A stretch of 64,000 bases of DNA from Truepera sp965215315 (GTDB lineage: Bacteria; Deinococcota; Deinococci; Deinococcales; Trueperaceae). The stretch spans positions 1,736,001 to 1,800,000 of the forward strand of contig CBDCDB010000008.1 in assembly GCA_965215315.1 (NCBI GenBank), in the 5' to 3' direction. Position numbers and translations under genes: made by a program. The notes under the pieces are model-generated. The model was not told the origin of the DNA. It saw nothing but the letters and a program-made list of their open reading frames with translations, and ran no database searches. Positions within the stretch are counted from its first letter, which is position 1. Every line of letters begins with the position of its first letter. Of this stretch, positions 25,931 through 35,330 are shown one piece after another.

Positions 25931-26851
25931 CTACCAGCCCCGCGCCGCCATCAGTTCGCCCTCTGCCAAGGTGTCAATGTTGATACCGACCATCGGTTCA
26001 CCCAGGTTACGCGAAACTTTTGCCAAGATGTCGGCGTCCCGAAAGTGCGTGACGGCTTCAACGATCGCGCGGGCGCGGCCCGAGTGGGCGCGGTTACGCT
26101 CTTCAGCGCTCGTTAGCGTAGCGCCAGCCTTAAAGATACCTGAGCCGACAAACACGCCGTCCATCCCGAGTTGCATCATCAACGCGGCGTCGGCGGGAGT
26201 CGCGACGCCGCCTGCCGCAAAATTCACGACCGGCAGTTTGCCGTGTTCGTGAATATATAAAACGAGTTCGTAGGGGGCGCGGAGATCCCTTGCGGTACTC
26301 ATCAGCTCTTCACGGGGGATGGTTTGAATCCGGCGGATTTCGCCCATGATGGTGCGGGCGTGCCGCACCGCCTCGACAACGTTACCGGTTCCGGCTTCGC
26401 CCTTCGTACGGATCATCGTCGCGCCCTCACCAACGCGCCGGAGCGCTTCGCCCAAGTCTTTCGCGCCGCAGACAAACGGCACCGTAAAGGCGTGTTTGTC
26501 AACGTGAAAGTTTTCGTCGGCGGGGGTCAACACCTCGGACTCGTCGATAAAGTCAACGCCCAAAGACTGCAGAATCTGCGCTTCGACAAAGTGACCAATG
26601 CGCACCTTCGCCATGACCGGAATGGAGACCTCCGCGATAATCTCCTCGATCATGCTTGGATCGCTCATGCGGGCGACGCCGCCTTGGGCGCGGATATCGG
26701 CAGGAACGCGCTCCAAGGCCATGACCGCAGTTGCGCCCGCGTCTTCAGCAATCCGCGCCTGCTCTGCGTTGACCACGTCCATAATGACGCCGCCCTTAAA
26801 CATCTCAGCAAATCCCGTTTTAACTCTCAGCGTTCCAGTTTGGCTTTCCAT
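25931..26851 (-). CDS. pdxS: Pyridoxal 5'-phosphate synthase, PdxS (Pdx1) subunit
   Basis: A 306-residue (beta/alpha)8 protein with nearly invariant PdxS sequence: MFKGGVIMDVVNAEQARIAE, ALERVPADIRAQGGVARMSD, PVMAKVRIGHFVEAQIL, DESEVLTPAD, GEAGTGNVVEAVRH and LPVVNFAAGGVATPADAA. It builds PLP from ribose 5-phosphate, glyceraldehyde 3-phosphate and glutamine-derived ammonia as a dodecamer. The glutaminase partner pdxT, usually adjacent, is not within reach here: upstream is the pil cluster on the other strand, and downstream are a terminator and an unrelated gene. ATG 26851 follows GGAGG. Confidence 0.97.
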   Translation of the reverse strand: MESQTGTLRVKTGFAEMFKGGVIMDVVNAEQARIAEDAGATAVMALERVPADIRAQGGVARMSDPSMIEEIIAEVSIPVMAKVRIGHFVEAQILQSLGVDFIDESEVLTPADENFHVDKHAFTVPFVCGAKDLGEALRRVGEGATMIRTKGEAGTGNVVEAVRHARTIMGEIRRIQTIPREELMSTARDLRAPYELVLYIHEHGKLPVVNFAAGGVATPADAALMMQLGMDGVFVGSGIFKAGATLTSAEERNRAHSGRARAIVEAVTHFRDADILAKVSRNLGEPMVGINIDTLAEGELMAARGW

Positions 26852-26896
26852 ACGACCTCCACAGCTTTCTATAACAGTTCTCTATAACCGCGCCTA

Positions 26897-27213
26897 GCGG
26901 TGCTTATACGCCTATCATACGCCTCTTTTACGGCAAAAGCGCGTGTCGGTGGCAACTCGGAGCCGACTACGCGGAGACGGTGAAGCGCGTTTTACGGCGG
27001 TTTTACGGCGCAAGTTTTACAACCAAAGTTTTGCGGTAGGTTTACGGCGCGAGGTTTCACGAACCCGAAAAACGTGCTCTGAAAAATCTGTGCGCTCCGA
27101 CCCGGCTCAGCTTGTGAAGACTGCTACACTGCAAAATTAAAGCCCCAAAAGCGAAAATCTTTATCTCCTTCAGCGCCGCCCAGCTGCTAGCGTAACGGTG
27201 TTCTGGAGGCAAG
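26897..27213. other. Divergent pdxS-pilM intergenic region rich in TTTTACGGC
   Basis: No gene is seen in these 317 bases. Three exact copies of TTTTACGGC lie at 26929-26937, 26987-26995 and 26997-27005, and a shorter TTTACGGCG near 27040. The promoter of the pil operon must lie here; TACACT near 27125 is a possible -10 box without a clear -35. Confidence 0.45.
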
Positions 27214-28389
27214 ATGAACTGGTCTAAGCTTACAAATCTGTTTAACCCGCGAACCGTTGCGGTCGGACTCGAGATCGGTACGAGCAGCCTCAAGGTGATC
27301 GAGCTGCAGGGGGGGACACCGCCCAAGCTCGAGGCGCTCGCCATGAGGCCGCTCCCCCCCGGTTTGGTACAAGATGACCAGATCGTCGACACCGAAGCCC
27401 TCGCCGCCGAACTCAGCGCGCTCTTCAAGGACGCCGGCATCAGCCGCCGCTTTGTCGTAACGGCGGTCAGTAACCGCTCGGCGATTACCCGTAATATCCA
27501 CGTGCCGAAAATGCCCTTGAAAGAACTCGAGAAGGCCGTCCCCTGGGAAGCGGAGCGCTACATCCCCTTCCCCCTAGACGAAGTGGCGATGGATCACTAT
27601 ATTTTGGATAACCCTGCCGACGTGGCCGATGGCAGTGAGGTCGAGGTCGTGATCGCCGCCGCTCGCCTCGATATGGTCTCGCAACTCACCGAGGGGCTGA
27701 AGAAGGCGGGACTCGAGCCCACCGTCATCGACATCAAACCCTTTGCACTGCTACGTTCGCTCAAGGGCTCATTGCAAGGCGAACGCTTCAACCGCACCAC
27801 GATTTTCGACGACAAATACACCGATGAGGGCGAGATCGGCGCGATTTTAGAGATCGGCGCGTCGAGCAGTACCGTCACGCTCGTACGCGGCGAACGGGTG
27901 GTCATGAACCGTAATTTGGGCGTTGCCGGAGATGATTTTACCAGCGCCTTGCAGCGCGCGTTCGGTTTGGATTTCGATACCGCCGAAGAGGTCAAGGTGC
28001 ATTACGGCAGCGCGGTGATGCCCGGCGAAACCGAAGCGGCCCTCTCGACCGACGGGCAGAGCGAGCGCTTTTCACCCATGCGGGTTCACGAAGCGCTCCG
28101 CCCGACCCTGAGCGACCTCACCACTGAGATTCGCCGGAGCCTCGAGTTCTTCCGGGTGCAGTCGGGAGACGCAAGCGTCACGCAGATGTATCTGTCGGGT
28201 GGCGGTTCCAAACTGCGCAGTTTAGACGAGGCCATCGGCCGCTCGCTCGGCTTTAAGGTCGAATTCGGCGACCCCTGGCTGAGCATCATGCAGGGCGACC
28301 GTTACGAGGCGGCCTATCTAAACTCCATCGCACCAGAGTTCGGCGTGCCGTTAGGTCTCGCCTTGAGAGGAGCTATCGGCCTTGATTAA
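27214..28389 (+). CDS. pilM: Type IV pilus assembly ATPase-like protein PilM
   Basis: A 391-residue actin-like protein. It has the opening VGLEIGTSSLKVIEL, the middle EIGAILEIGASSSTVTLVRG and the late MYLSGGGSKLRSLDEAI. PilM binds the N-terminus of PilN at the cytoplasmic face and links the pilus motor to the PilNO alignment complex. It heads the pilMNO-W-Q cluster, needed for pili, twitching and, in Thermus, natural DNA uptake. ATG 27214 follows GGAGG. The stop overlaps the pilN start by eight bases. Confidence 0.93.
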   Translation: MNWSKLTNLFNPRTVAVGLEIGTSSLKVIELQGGTPPKLEALAMRPLPPGLVQDDQIVDTEALAAELSALFKDAGISRRFVVTAVSNRSAITRNIHVPKMPLKELEKAVPWEAERYIPFPLDEVAMDHYILDNPADVADGSEVEVVIAAARLDMVSQLTEGLKKAGLEPTVIDIKPFALLRSLKGSLQGERFNRTTIFDDKYTDEGEIGAILEIGASSSTVTLVRGERVVMNRNLGVAGDDFTSALQRAFGLDFDTAEEVKVHYGSAVMPGETEAALSTDGQSERFSPMRVHEALRPTLSDLTTEIRRSLEFFRVQSGDASVTQMYLSGGGSKLRSLDEAIGRSLGFKVEFGDPWLSIMQGDRYEAAYLNSIAPEFGVPLGLALRGAIGLD

Positions 28390-29068
28390 CGTTAACTTAC
28401 TTCCCAAAACCCTACGCCGCAGCAAGGGTATTGACCCGTGGAAAGGGGTCGCCGTCGCCGTACCGGTCATCGTGCTCGTCACGTGCGGGTTTTTGCAACT
28501 GCAAGTCGTCAATGAAAAGGGCCGCTTGACCGAGCAGGGCGCAGGGCTCCGCAACGAAAAGGCCGTGTTGCAACCCTTCGTCGATGAGCAGGCGGCGCTC
28601 GAGGCTGAACGCGGCGAACTCGCCGGGATCGAAGGCGTCGCCGAGCTCGTTCGGACGGGCCGCATCTTTTGGTCGCGGCAGCTCTACGCGATGTTAGAAA
28701 CGCGCCCCTTACCCGGCCCCACAGTGGCGTCACGGATGGCTTTCACGACCCTCGAGATGCGCGCCCTAGACGAAGCGGCGAGCGCCCAACTTACCGGTAC
28801 CGACACCTATGAAGGACTCGCGGCAGTTGCCGAGATGAACGTCACGGGGATTGCCGGCAGTTCAGAGGTCGTGGCCGACTACATCCGCGAACTGCAAGAC
28901 GCGCCCAATTTTGCGGTCTCTTTAGGCAACTTGTCAAAGGACACGGAAACAGACTTTTACAACTTCACCCTGACTATCGGCGCGGCACAACTAGACGGGC
29001 CACAAGCGGATAAAACGGCGCAGCTCGGCGCAAACACGTCTGACCCGAGCGGCGCGGGAGAGAGATAA
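28382..29068 (+). CDS. pilN: Type IV pilus inner-membrane alignment protein PilN
   Basis: A 228-residue bitopic protein. The N-terminal INVNLLPKTLRR is the PilM-binding INLLP motif; a membrane helix (about 22-40), a coiled coil and a periplasmic ferredoxin-like region follow. It starts at TTG 28382 inside the end of pilM, so translation is coupled. PilN pairs with PilO to connect the motor with the PilQ secretin. One base separates its stop from the pilO start. Confidence 0.87.
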   Translation: MINVNLLPKTLRRSKGIDPWKGVAVAVPVIVLVTCGFLQLQVVNEKGRLTEQGAGLRNEKAVLQPFVDEQAALEAERGELAGIEGVAELVRTGRIFWSRQLYAMLETRPLPGPTVASRMAFTTLEMRALDEAASAQLTGTDTYEGLAAVAEMNVTGIAGSSEVVADYIRELQDAPNFAVSLGNLSKDTETDFYNFTLTIGAAQLDGPQADKTAQLGANTSDPSGAGER

Positions 29069-29069
29069 G

Positions 29070-29753
29070 ATGCTCGCAAAACTTAGTTTTGGCTCCAAGA
29101 GCGGCGGCAGCACGGGCGGTTTCAAACTGCGCGGGCGCGAACTGGCCCTGGTCGCTATCAGCGCCGCAGTCCTTCTCGGAATGCTCTGGTACTTTTACCT
29201 CTACACCCCCACAAAAGCGCAAATTGAGCTGCTCGCAGCTGAAAACAGTGCGCTCGAGGCCGATATCGAAGTGGGCCGCGCGGCCCGCGCCAACCTGCCC
29301 GGACTCCGCGCCGAAGTCGCCAAACTCAAAGAGCAGCGCGACGTATTTTTAGCGCAGCTCCCTGAACAAAACGAAGTTGCCGAACTGCTCGATCAGCTCC
29401 GCAGCGCCGCCCGCGACAATGAGGTCAGCTTTACCGGGCTGCAGAACAGCGGCGCTGGGAGTGAGATCGTTCCGGGCGTCCGGCTGCTGAACTTTACGCT
29501 CGCCACCGAGGGCAGCTACAACCGTACGATTCGGTTTTTGCGGTCGCTCGAGGCGCTCCCGCGCTTTACCAGGGTGCAACGCGTCGGTCTCAATACCGCT
29601 ACCGAAGAGACCGCCGATCCCACCCTCACAGCGTCTTACGACTTTACGGTTTACGTTTACACCGGTAGTGACCCGGCGCTACTCGACCCCACAGCAGACC
29701 CTAATGCCGACCCCAACGCCCTACCCGCAGAGCCCGAAACGGAGGCGCAGTAA
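29070..29753 (+). CDS. pilO: Type IV pilus inner-membrane alignment protein PilO
   Basis: A 227-residue bitopic protein with a membrane helix (about 28-46), a coiled coil (about 50-95, KAQIELLAAENSALEADIE) and a periplasmic PilO-like domain (LLDQLRSAARDNEVSFTGLQ; FLRSLEALPRFTRVQRVGL). It forms a heterodimer with PilN. The tail is Asp/Pro/Ala-rich. Its last base is shared with the next start. Confidence 0.87.
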   Translation: MLAKLSFGSKSGGSTGGFKLRGRELALVAISAAVLLGMLWYFYLYTPTKAQIELLAAENSALEADIEVGRAARANLPGLRAEVAKLKEQRDVFLAQLPEQNEVAELLDQLRSAARDNEVSFTGLQNSGAGSEIVPGVRLLNFTLATEGSYNRTIRFLRSLEALPRFTRVQRVGLNTATEETADPTLTASYDFTVYVYTGSDPALLDPTADPNADPNALPAEPETEAQ

Positions 29754-30826
29754 TGCGCCAGACCCGCACCGCCCTCTCCCGTACTGCCATTTTAAGTGCG
29801 CTCTTGGCAGCGTCTTTAAGCAGCGCAGCCTTCGCCGCTGCGCCTATGCCCAGCGAAGAAACGACCCCCGCAGCCGAACAACCGGGGTCAACCCAAACGG
29901 ACGCAGCCTCAGAAAACCCGCCAGCAAATCCCAGTGTCAGCGGTGGCGCTCTGCCGCTCCTCCCTCAACCCGAAACCCCGGCGGTCGCCCGTGGCGTCGC
30001 GGTCGAAGAGCTGCCGCTCCTCGTTACAGAGCCTCCGGAAGAGGCAGACGATGTAGAGATCCCCGTACCTGTGACGGGCGGAAAAGACAGCGTACTCAAC
30101 CCTTTCTCGCCGCTGCTGCTGCCTCAGCCGCCGCAAGCCGCCGAACCTGCGCCCACAGCTCCTACACCGCAGGCCGCACAGCAACCCGCCCAGCAACCCG
30201 CCCAGCAACCCGCACCCGCCGTCGCCGCGCCTCCTGTCGCTGCGCCTGCGCCTAGAGTCGCCACGCCGCCAAAGTCTCCGGTTCCCTTGCCGCAAGCACG
30301 CATCAGCCGACCGGCGTTGCCGCGAAGCTTAGCCGCAAACTTACGCAGCACTGTGCCCCTCAGAACCGACCTGAGCGCAAGCCCTTTACCCCGCGCTTTA
30401 GCCGCTCAGAGTGATGTGAGCGCTCTCGGCCCCGCCAGCGCCCTTGCTGCCGTCCGCACGCCGTCCAGCCTTTCCCCGCTAGGTACTGTGCCCGCAGAAG
30501 GCGCAGGAGCAGCCCGTATTCCGAGCGGCGCGCAGCAAGTCGCGCTCGGTTCCGGCGTCAGCACTTTGGGCTTTAACGCAGGTGACGGAAATTTCACATC
30601 TTTGGGCGGAAACCGGGTCAGCCGCGCCCTGAATTCGCTGCAAGTTCACTTTACGGCGATGACCACCGGCACCGCGATCTTCCGTGTGGGAGACGATACA
30701 ACGCCCCTTTTATTGGCACCCGGCGAAGCGCTACCGGGAACCGGGCTCGTTCTCACTGCTCTCACGAATCAGGGCGCTCAGTTCACCGAAGACGACGTTC
30801 GTCACACGCTGTTTTTAGCCCCCTGA
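29753..30826 (+). CDS. Pilus-cluster periplasmic protein, PilW/PilP position
   Basis: A 357-residue exported protein (signal peptide about 1-28, ending AFA). It is unusually rich in Pro and Ala through residues 30-190, including a triple AQQP repeat, with a compact C-terminal domain (about 280-357). By position it matches PilW of Thermus or PilP of proteobacteria, which connect PilO to the PilQ secretin. Sequence similarity to either could not be judged by eye, so the symbol is left blank. Confidence 0.7.
   Translation: MRQTRTALSRTAILSALLAASLSSAAFAAAPMPSEETTPAAEQPGSTQTDAASENPPANPSVSGGALPLLPQPETPAVARGVAVEELPLLVTEPPEEADDVEIPVPVTGGKDSVLNPFSPLLLPQPPQAAEPAPTAPTPQAAQQPAQQPAQQPAPAVAAPPVAAPAPRVATPPKSPVPLPQARISRPALPRSLAANLRSTVPLRTDLSASPLPRALAAQSDVSALGPASALAAVRTPSSLSPLGTVPAEGAGAARIPSGAQQVALGSGVSTLGFNAGDGNFTSLGGNRVSRALNSLQVHFTAMTTGTAIFRVGDDTTPLLLAPGEALPGTGLVLTALTNQGAQFTEDDVRHTLFLAP
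30179..30214 (+). repeat. Three 12-bp tandem repeats inside the pilW-position gene
   Basis: CAGCAACCCGCC is repeated three times (the last copy with one change), encoding QQPA units of the Pro/Ala linker. Copy-number change would alter linker length without a frameshift. Confidence 0.8.
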
Positions 30827-30843
30827 ACTACCCTTAGGGGGCG

Positions 30844-32487
30844 ATGAGAAGACCTATTCCCCCCTCCCCCCGCCCGATCCTGCTCGCCCTCGCTATGCTT
30901 GCGTGTACCGTAAGCACCCTGAGTTCGGCTCAAGATGCAGCGCCCGCAGCCGCTTTAGAAGCACCCCCCGCCCAAGTCCAGCTCGCCCCGCTGCCCGATA
31001 CCGAGCAGTTCAGTCAGAACGTTGACCTGCGGACTCGCCCCGCCGGAGAGTCTCTAGACACGCTGATTCAGGCGCTCGCCCGCTCGGTCGGCCTCAGCGC
31101 TGTCACGCAAGGCATTCCTGAAGGCGCGGTGGGGCGCTACAACCTGGGTGCGCCCAAACCGTTTCGTGAAGTTTGGGACATTGTGTTGACGCTAAACGGC
31201 CTCGAGTACGTGCTGCGCAGCGACAACATCGTCGTGGTCGGGCCGCCCGAAGTATTAGCGAGTCTACAACCGCAGCAAGACGAAGCCGAACCCAGCACGA
31301 CCGTCACGTATACGGTCAACAGCCCACCCAGCCAGTTACAAACGCTTTTAGAAAGCCAGTTCCCCGCTGGAAGCGGTGTAAGCGTCACGGCCTTTGACGA
31401 ACTCAAACTCTTGTCGGTACAGGGTACAGCGGCGCAGCACATCCTCGTTAAAGACACCCTCGAGCGTTTCGACCGCAGCGAGGTCGTGCAGGTGCGCCGC
31501 ATCTATCCGCTCTCATATGCTCGGGCGAGCAACCTAGCAGGCGTTTTGCTCGGGACGCTTTTTTCGACCAACACCTTAGGCTCTTCTGAGCAGCGCACCG
31601 TTACCGACTTATGCACTTCCGATGCATCCGCGACTTCTACAGACGCGACCGACACGTCAACTGATACGGCTGGTACGACGCCGGACGGAAACAGTGAAGA
31701 TGAAAACAGCAAGAATCCTCTGTCAATTTCTGCCGATCCACGTACAAATCGCCTTATCGTCACAGCTCCTGTACGTGTTCAAGAACAAGTAGAGGCACTT
31801 ATAGAAGCACTCGACCAACCCGAGCGCCAAGTCAACGTTCAGGTACGCATCCAAGAAATTTCTACTACCGCGAGTGAACAGCTCGGCGTCAACCTCACCG
31901 CAGCTTTGGGTAACTTTTCGACTACGCTGTTTTCAGGAGATGGAGGGCTCAACTTTATCTTCGACGCTCAGAAAGCCGTCACTGGCTTTAACTTGGGAGC
32001 AATCTTAGACGTACTCGAGCAGCAGGGTTTATCCAGACGAGTTGACGACAGCAACCTAACTGTGCTGAACAACGGCGTAGCCAAATTACAGTCTGGTGGA
32101 ACCCAATACAACTACGTCGTGAACGCCGATGGCGAAGTAACGAGAGACGCCATTGATTACGGGGTGATTGTAGGATTTGCTCCCCAGATCACCAACGACA
32201 ATGAGGTCTCACTAGATGTTTGTGCCCGAGTTGATATACCCAACTTGCGTGATGATCAAGGAAGGATTATCGATTTTACAACTCGTAGAGCGAATTCTAG
32301 AGTAACGCTCGAGCCCGGACAAACAGTTGTACTCGGTGGTCTAATGCAAAATCAACAGTCAAGCACAAGCCGCAAAGTACCCGGCCTCGGTGACGTACCC
32401 GTTTTGGGCAATCTCTTCAGCACGAATCTGACAACCGATAACACTACTGAACTCGTGGTAATCGTTACCTCAAACGTCCTCGAGTAA
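30844..32487 (+). CDS. pilQ: Type IV pilus secretin PilQ
   Basis: A 547-residue outer-membrane secretin: signal peptide (about 1-29), an N0/STN-like domain (about 50-140), an N1/NHN-type domain (about 155-310), and the secretin C-terminus (about 330-545) with QVNVQVRIQEISTTASEQLGVNL, VTLEPGQTVVLGGLMQ and VPGLGDVPVLGNLFS. A Ser/Thr/Asp-rich insert interrupts at about 257-290. It is shorter than Thermus PilQ. From about 31600 to the end, base composition is less GC-rich and CTCGAG is rarer than in the neighbours, which might mark past recombination. It is the exit pore for pili and DNA entry. Confidence 0.92.
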   Translation: MRRPIPPSPRPILLALAMLACTVSTLSSAQDAAPAAALEAPPAQVQLAPLPDTEQFSQNVDLRTRPAGESLDTLIQALARSVGLSAVTQGIPEGAVGRYNLGAPKPFREVWDIVLTLNGLEYVLRSDNIVVVGPPEVLASLQPQQDEAEPSTTVTYTVNSPPSQLQTLLESQFPAGSGVSVTAFDELKLLSVQGTAAQHILVKDTLERFDRSEVVQVRRIYPLSYARASNLAGVLLGTLFSTNTLGSSEQRTVTDLCTSDASATSTDATDTSTDTAGTTPDGNSEDENSKNPLSISADPRTNRLIVTAPVRVQEQVEALIEALDQPERQVNVQVRIQEISTTASEQLGVNLTAALGNFSTTLFSGDGGLNFIFDAQKAVTGFNLGAILDVLEQQGLSRRVDDSNLTVLNNGVAKLQSGGTQYNYVVNADGEVTRDAIDYGVIVGFAPQITNDNEVSLDVCARVDIPNLRDDQGRIIDFTTRRANSRVTLEPGQTVVLGGLMQNQQSSTSRKVPGLGDVPVLGNLFSTNLTTDNTTELVVIVTSNVLE

Positions 32488-32530
32488 CCTCAAAAAATCC
32501 CTACCGGAGGGGGCGTGCTAAGCTTCTTAT

Positions 32531-33685
32531 ATGCTTAGATTCCTCTCCGCCGGTGAATCACACGGCCCCGCCTTAACCGTCATGCTAGACGGTGTTCCGG
32601 CGGGGCTGGCTTTGGTTGCCGGCGACCACATCGACCCCTGGCTCCGCCGCCGTCAAGGAGGTTACGGACGGGGCCGCCGGATGGTCATCGAAACCGACAG
32701 CGCCGCGATTCTTTCGGGTGTCCGAGCCGGACGCACGACAGGCGCACCCTTGAGCCTGCAAATTGAAAACCGCGACTGGCGCAACTGGACGGAGATCATG
32801 TCCCCTTTGCCGGGGGGCGAACCCCGTAAAAAGGCGCTCACCGCCGCCCGCCCCGGTCACGCCGACCTAACCGGCGGCGTTAAATATGACCATAAAGACC
32901 TGCGGGATGTTTTAGAACGCGCTTCTGCTAGAGAAACCGCCAGCCGCGTCGCGGCTGGCGCAGTTGCGGTGCAGATTTTGGAGAGCATCGGCATAAAAGT
33001 GTGCGCCCGGATGGTCTCGTTGGGCGGCATCCCGTGTGACGGCGACCTCGACTGGAACAAGCTGGACGCGCTCGACGAAAGCCCCCTGCGAACGTTCGAC
33101 AAGGACGCTGAAGCAAGGATCATCGCTCGTATCGACGAAGCGAAACGGGACGGCGATACGCTCGGCGGCGTCGTTGAAGCAAGGTTCCGAGGACTCCCGA
33201 TGGGCCTCGGTAGCCATACGCAGTGGGACCGCAAACTCGACGGACGTTTGGCGCAGGCCGCGATGAGTATTCAGGCCATCAAAGGCGTTGAAATCGGGGA
33301 CGGCTGGAGCGCCGCGATGAGCCCCGGCAGTCAGGTTCACGACGCCATCTATCACGGCGAGCGGGGCTACTACCGGGAGACGAACCGGGCCGGAGGTTTG
33401 GAAGCTGGCATGACCACCGGCGAAGACCTCGTGGTGCGGGCCGCCATGAAACCGATTGCCACGCTGATGACGCCCTTACCGACCGTTGACGTAACCACCC
33501 ACGAAGCCGCCGACGCTGCCCGCGAACGGAGCGACACAACCGCTGTGCCCGCCGCGTCAATTGTCGTGCTGGCGATGAGCGCCCTCGTGTTAGCCGACGC
33601 GGTGATGGAGAAGTTCGGGGCCGACACCGTGCGTGAGATTAAAGAACGCGCTGAGGCGTACCGCCGCCACGCCGCCACATTCTAG
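32531..33685 (+). CDS. aroC: Chorismate synthase
   Basis: A 384-residue FMN-dependent enzyme making chorismate from EPSP, the last common step of aromatic biosynthesis. Family signatures are FLSAGESHGPALTVMLDGVPAG, RRRQGGYGRGRRM, RPGHADLTGGVKYDHKDLRDVLERASARETA and GSQVHDAIYH. It begins 43 bases after pilQ with no terminator between, so it may be transcribed from the pil promoter. Three further shikimate genes follow with overlaps. Confidence 0.97.
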   Translation: MLRFLSAGESHGPALTVMLDGVPAGLALVAGDHIDPWLRRRQGGYGRGRRMVIETDSAAILSGVRAGRTTGAPLSLQIENRDWRNWTEIMSPLPGGEPRKKALTAARPGHADLTGGVKYDHKDLRDVLERASARETASRVAAGAVAVQILESIGIKVCARMVSLGGIPCDGDLDWNKLDALDESPLRTFDKDAEARIIARIDEAKRDGDTLGGVVEARFRGLPMGLGSHTQWDRKLDGRLAQAAMSIQAIKGVEIGDGWSAAMSPGSQVHDAIYHGERGYYRETNRAGGLEAGMTTGEDLVVRAAMKPIATLMTPLPTVDVTTHEAADAARERSDTTAVPAASIVVLAMSALVLADAVMEKFGADTVREIKERAEAYRRHAATF

Positions 33686-33696
33686 GGGCAGGGGCA

Positions 33697-34266
33697 GTGA
33701 ACCGACGTCACCGGCTCGAGCGCCCCGTCACCTGGGTTGCCCTGGCGGGCTTTATGGGTACCGGCAAAAGTCGCATCGGCTGGGAGCTCTCGCGGCGGCT
33801 CGGACTTAACTTTATCGACACCGACCGGGTGATCGAGCGGGTCTCATGTTTGCGGATCCCTGACCTCTTTGAACTCTACGGCGAGGCCGTCTTTCGGGAG
33901 TACGAGAGCGAGGTCGTGAGGCGGTCTTTGAGGCTCGAGGACGTCGTTATCTCCACCGGGGGCGGCACCGTCATGCGCCCAGAAAACCGCGAGATGCTCC
34001 TCAGCCGGGGGCCGGTGATTGTGCTCGTTGCCAGCCCCGAAACCATCTATAAACGCACCCGGCGGCACAAACGGCCCCTTTTAGAAATCGGCAACCCGGT
34101 CGAGCGTATCCGCGAACTTACCGAAGCGCGCGTCCCGGCTTACGACGCGGCGGCGAGCCTCAAGGTTTCAACCGATGGGCGGCAGTCGGCCCAAGTGGTC
34201 GAAGAGATTGTCGAACGGCTGTGGGCGTGGCGTGAAGACAACGAAAACAGGGAGGTAAAGGCGTGA
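33697..34266 (+). CDS. aroK: Shikimate kinase
   Basis: A 189-residue P-loop kinase. Walker A is GFMGTGKS (residues about 18-25), the shikimate-binding FIDTDRVIE follows, then FREYESEVVRR and ISTGGGTV. It phosphorylates shikimate. The start is GTG 33697. The stop overlaps the aroB start by four bases. Confidence 0.95.
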   Translation: MNRRHRLERPVTWVALAGFMGTGKSRIGWELSRRLGLNFIDTDRVIERVSCLRIPDLFELYGEAVFREYESEVVRRSLRLEDVVISTGGGTVMRPENREMLLSRGPVIVLVASPETIYKRTRRHKRPLLEIGNPVERIRELTEARVPAYDAAASLKVSTDGRQSAQVVEEIVERLWAWREDNENREVKA

Positions 34267-35330
34267 AGCTTACGGTCGCCCTGACGCCGCCGTACGACGT
34301 AACAGTCGAAGCCGGACTTTTAGCCCGCACAGGCGAGTTTATCCGCGCACCTAAAGTTGCCCTCATCAGCGACGAGAAGGTCGCGCCGCTTTACGCAGAT
34401 ACGGTACAGAAGAGTTTAGCGGATAAGGGCAGCCAGGTCTTTCGCTACACAGTTCCGGCAAACGAAGACAGCAAATCGCTTACGACTTTAGAGACACTTT
34501 TACGGCAGCTTGCGGCGGACGGTTTTACCCGTGAAGGGGCAGTCGCCGCACTCGGCGGCGGCGTCGTCAGCGACCTAGCGGGATTCGTTGCCGCGTCTTA
34601 TATGCGCGGAATAGCCCTCTATACGCTCTCCACCACGCTCTTAGGGATGGTTGACGCCGCCGTCGGCGGAAAAACCGGGGTCAACTTACCCGAAGGCAAA
34701 AATCTAGTCGGCGCATTCTGGCAACCCAAAGCCGTTCTGATGGACGTTTCAACCCTCGCAACGCTGCCCGAGCGCGAGTTTCGGGGCGGCGCAGTCGAGC
34801 TGTTCAAACACGGTTTGCTGGCTGACCCACAGCTTTTGGACGACGTAGCTGACGCCCGTTTTCGCCGGGACGGGCCTGCGGATTTTCTCTCTGCAACCGT
34901 CGCCCATTCCGTCAAGGTCAAAGCCGCTATCGTCGCCGAAGATGAACGTGAAGGGGGCAGACGGGCGTACCTCAATTTGGGACACACGTTAGCGCACGCG
35001 CTCGAGGCTCACACCCACCATAGGCTCTCTCACGGGGACGCCGTAACGTACGGCCTGCTATTTGCTACCAGACTCGCCGCCGCCCGTGGTTACGCCGATG
35101 AGACCGAACGGGTACGGGCGTTTGTCAACTGGGTCAACCCGTCTCCCCTGCCCGATAGTTCACTCGAGCCCCTCTTACCGTTTATCGCCAGAGACAAAAA
35201 ACACGGCGCGAAACAGCGTTGGGTACTGCTAAAACGCATCGGTGAGCCCTATTTAGCTGACGATATGCAGGAGAGTGAATTACAAGACGCCTGGGCGTAT
35301 TTACAAGCCGCCGTCAGGGAACCCGTATGA
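34263..35330 (+). CDS. aroB: 3-dehydroquinate synthase
   Basis: A 355-residue NAD- and metal-dependent enzyme converting DAHP to 3-dehydroquinate. Signatures are AALGGGVVSDLAGFVAASYMRG, STTLLGMVDAAVGGKTGVNL, KNLVGAFWQPKAVLMD and the metal-site NLGHTLAHALE and LSHGDAV. The loop reads GAVELFKHG where most enzymes have G-x-A-E-x-x-K-x-G. The start is GTG 34263, overlapping aroK; the end overlaps aroQ by four bases. Confidence 0.95.
   Translation: MKLTVALTPPYDVTVEAGLLARTGEFIRAPKVALISDEKVAPLYADTVQKSLADKGSQVFRYTVPANEDSKSLTTLETLLRQLAADGFTREGAVAALGGGVVSDLAGFVAASYMRGIALYTLSTTLLGMVDAAVGGKTGVNLPEGKNLVGAFWQPKAVLMDVSTLATLPEREFRGGAVELFKHGLLADPQLLDDVADARFRRDGPADFLSATVAHSVKVKAAIVAEDEREGGRRAYLNLGHTLAHALEAHTHHRLSHGDAVTYGLLFATRLAAARGYADETERVRAFVNWVNPSPLPDSSLEPLLPFIARDKKHGAKQRWVLLKRIGEPYLADDMQESELQDAWAYLQAAVREPV

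Noticed and set aside
29668..30255. Long alternative frame across pilO/pilW
   Set aside because: Arg-rich sequence typical of a shadow frame in GC-rich coding DNA; the overlapped pil genes have clear family features.
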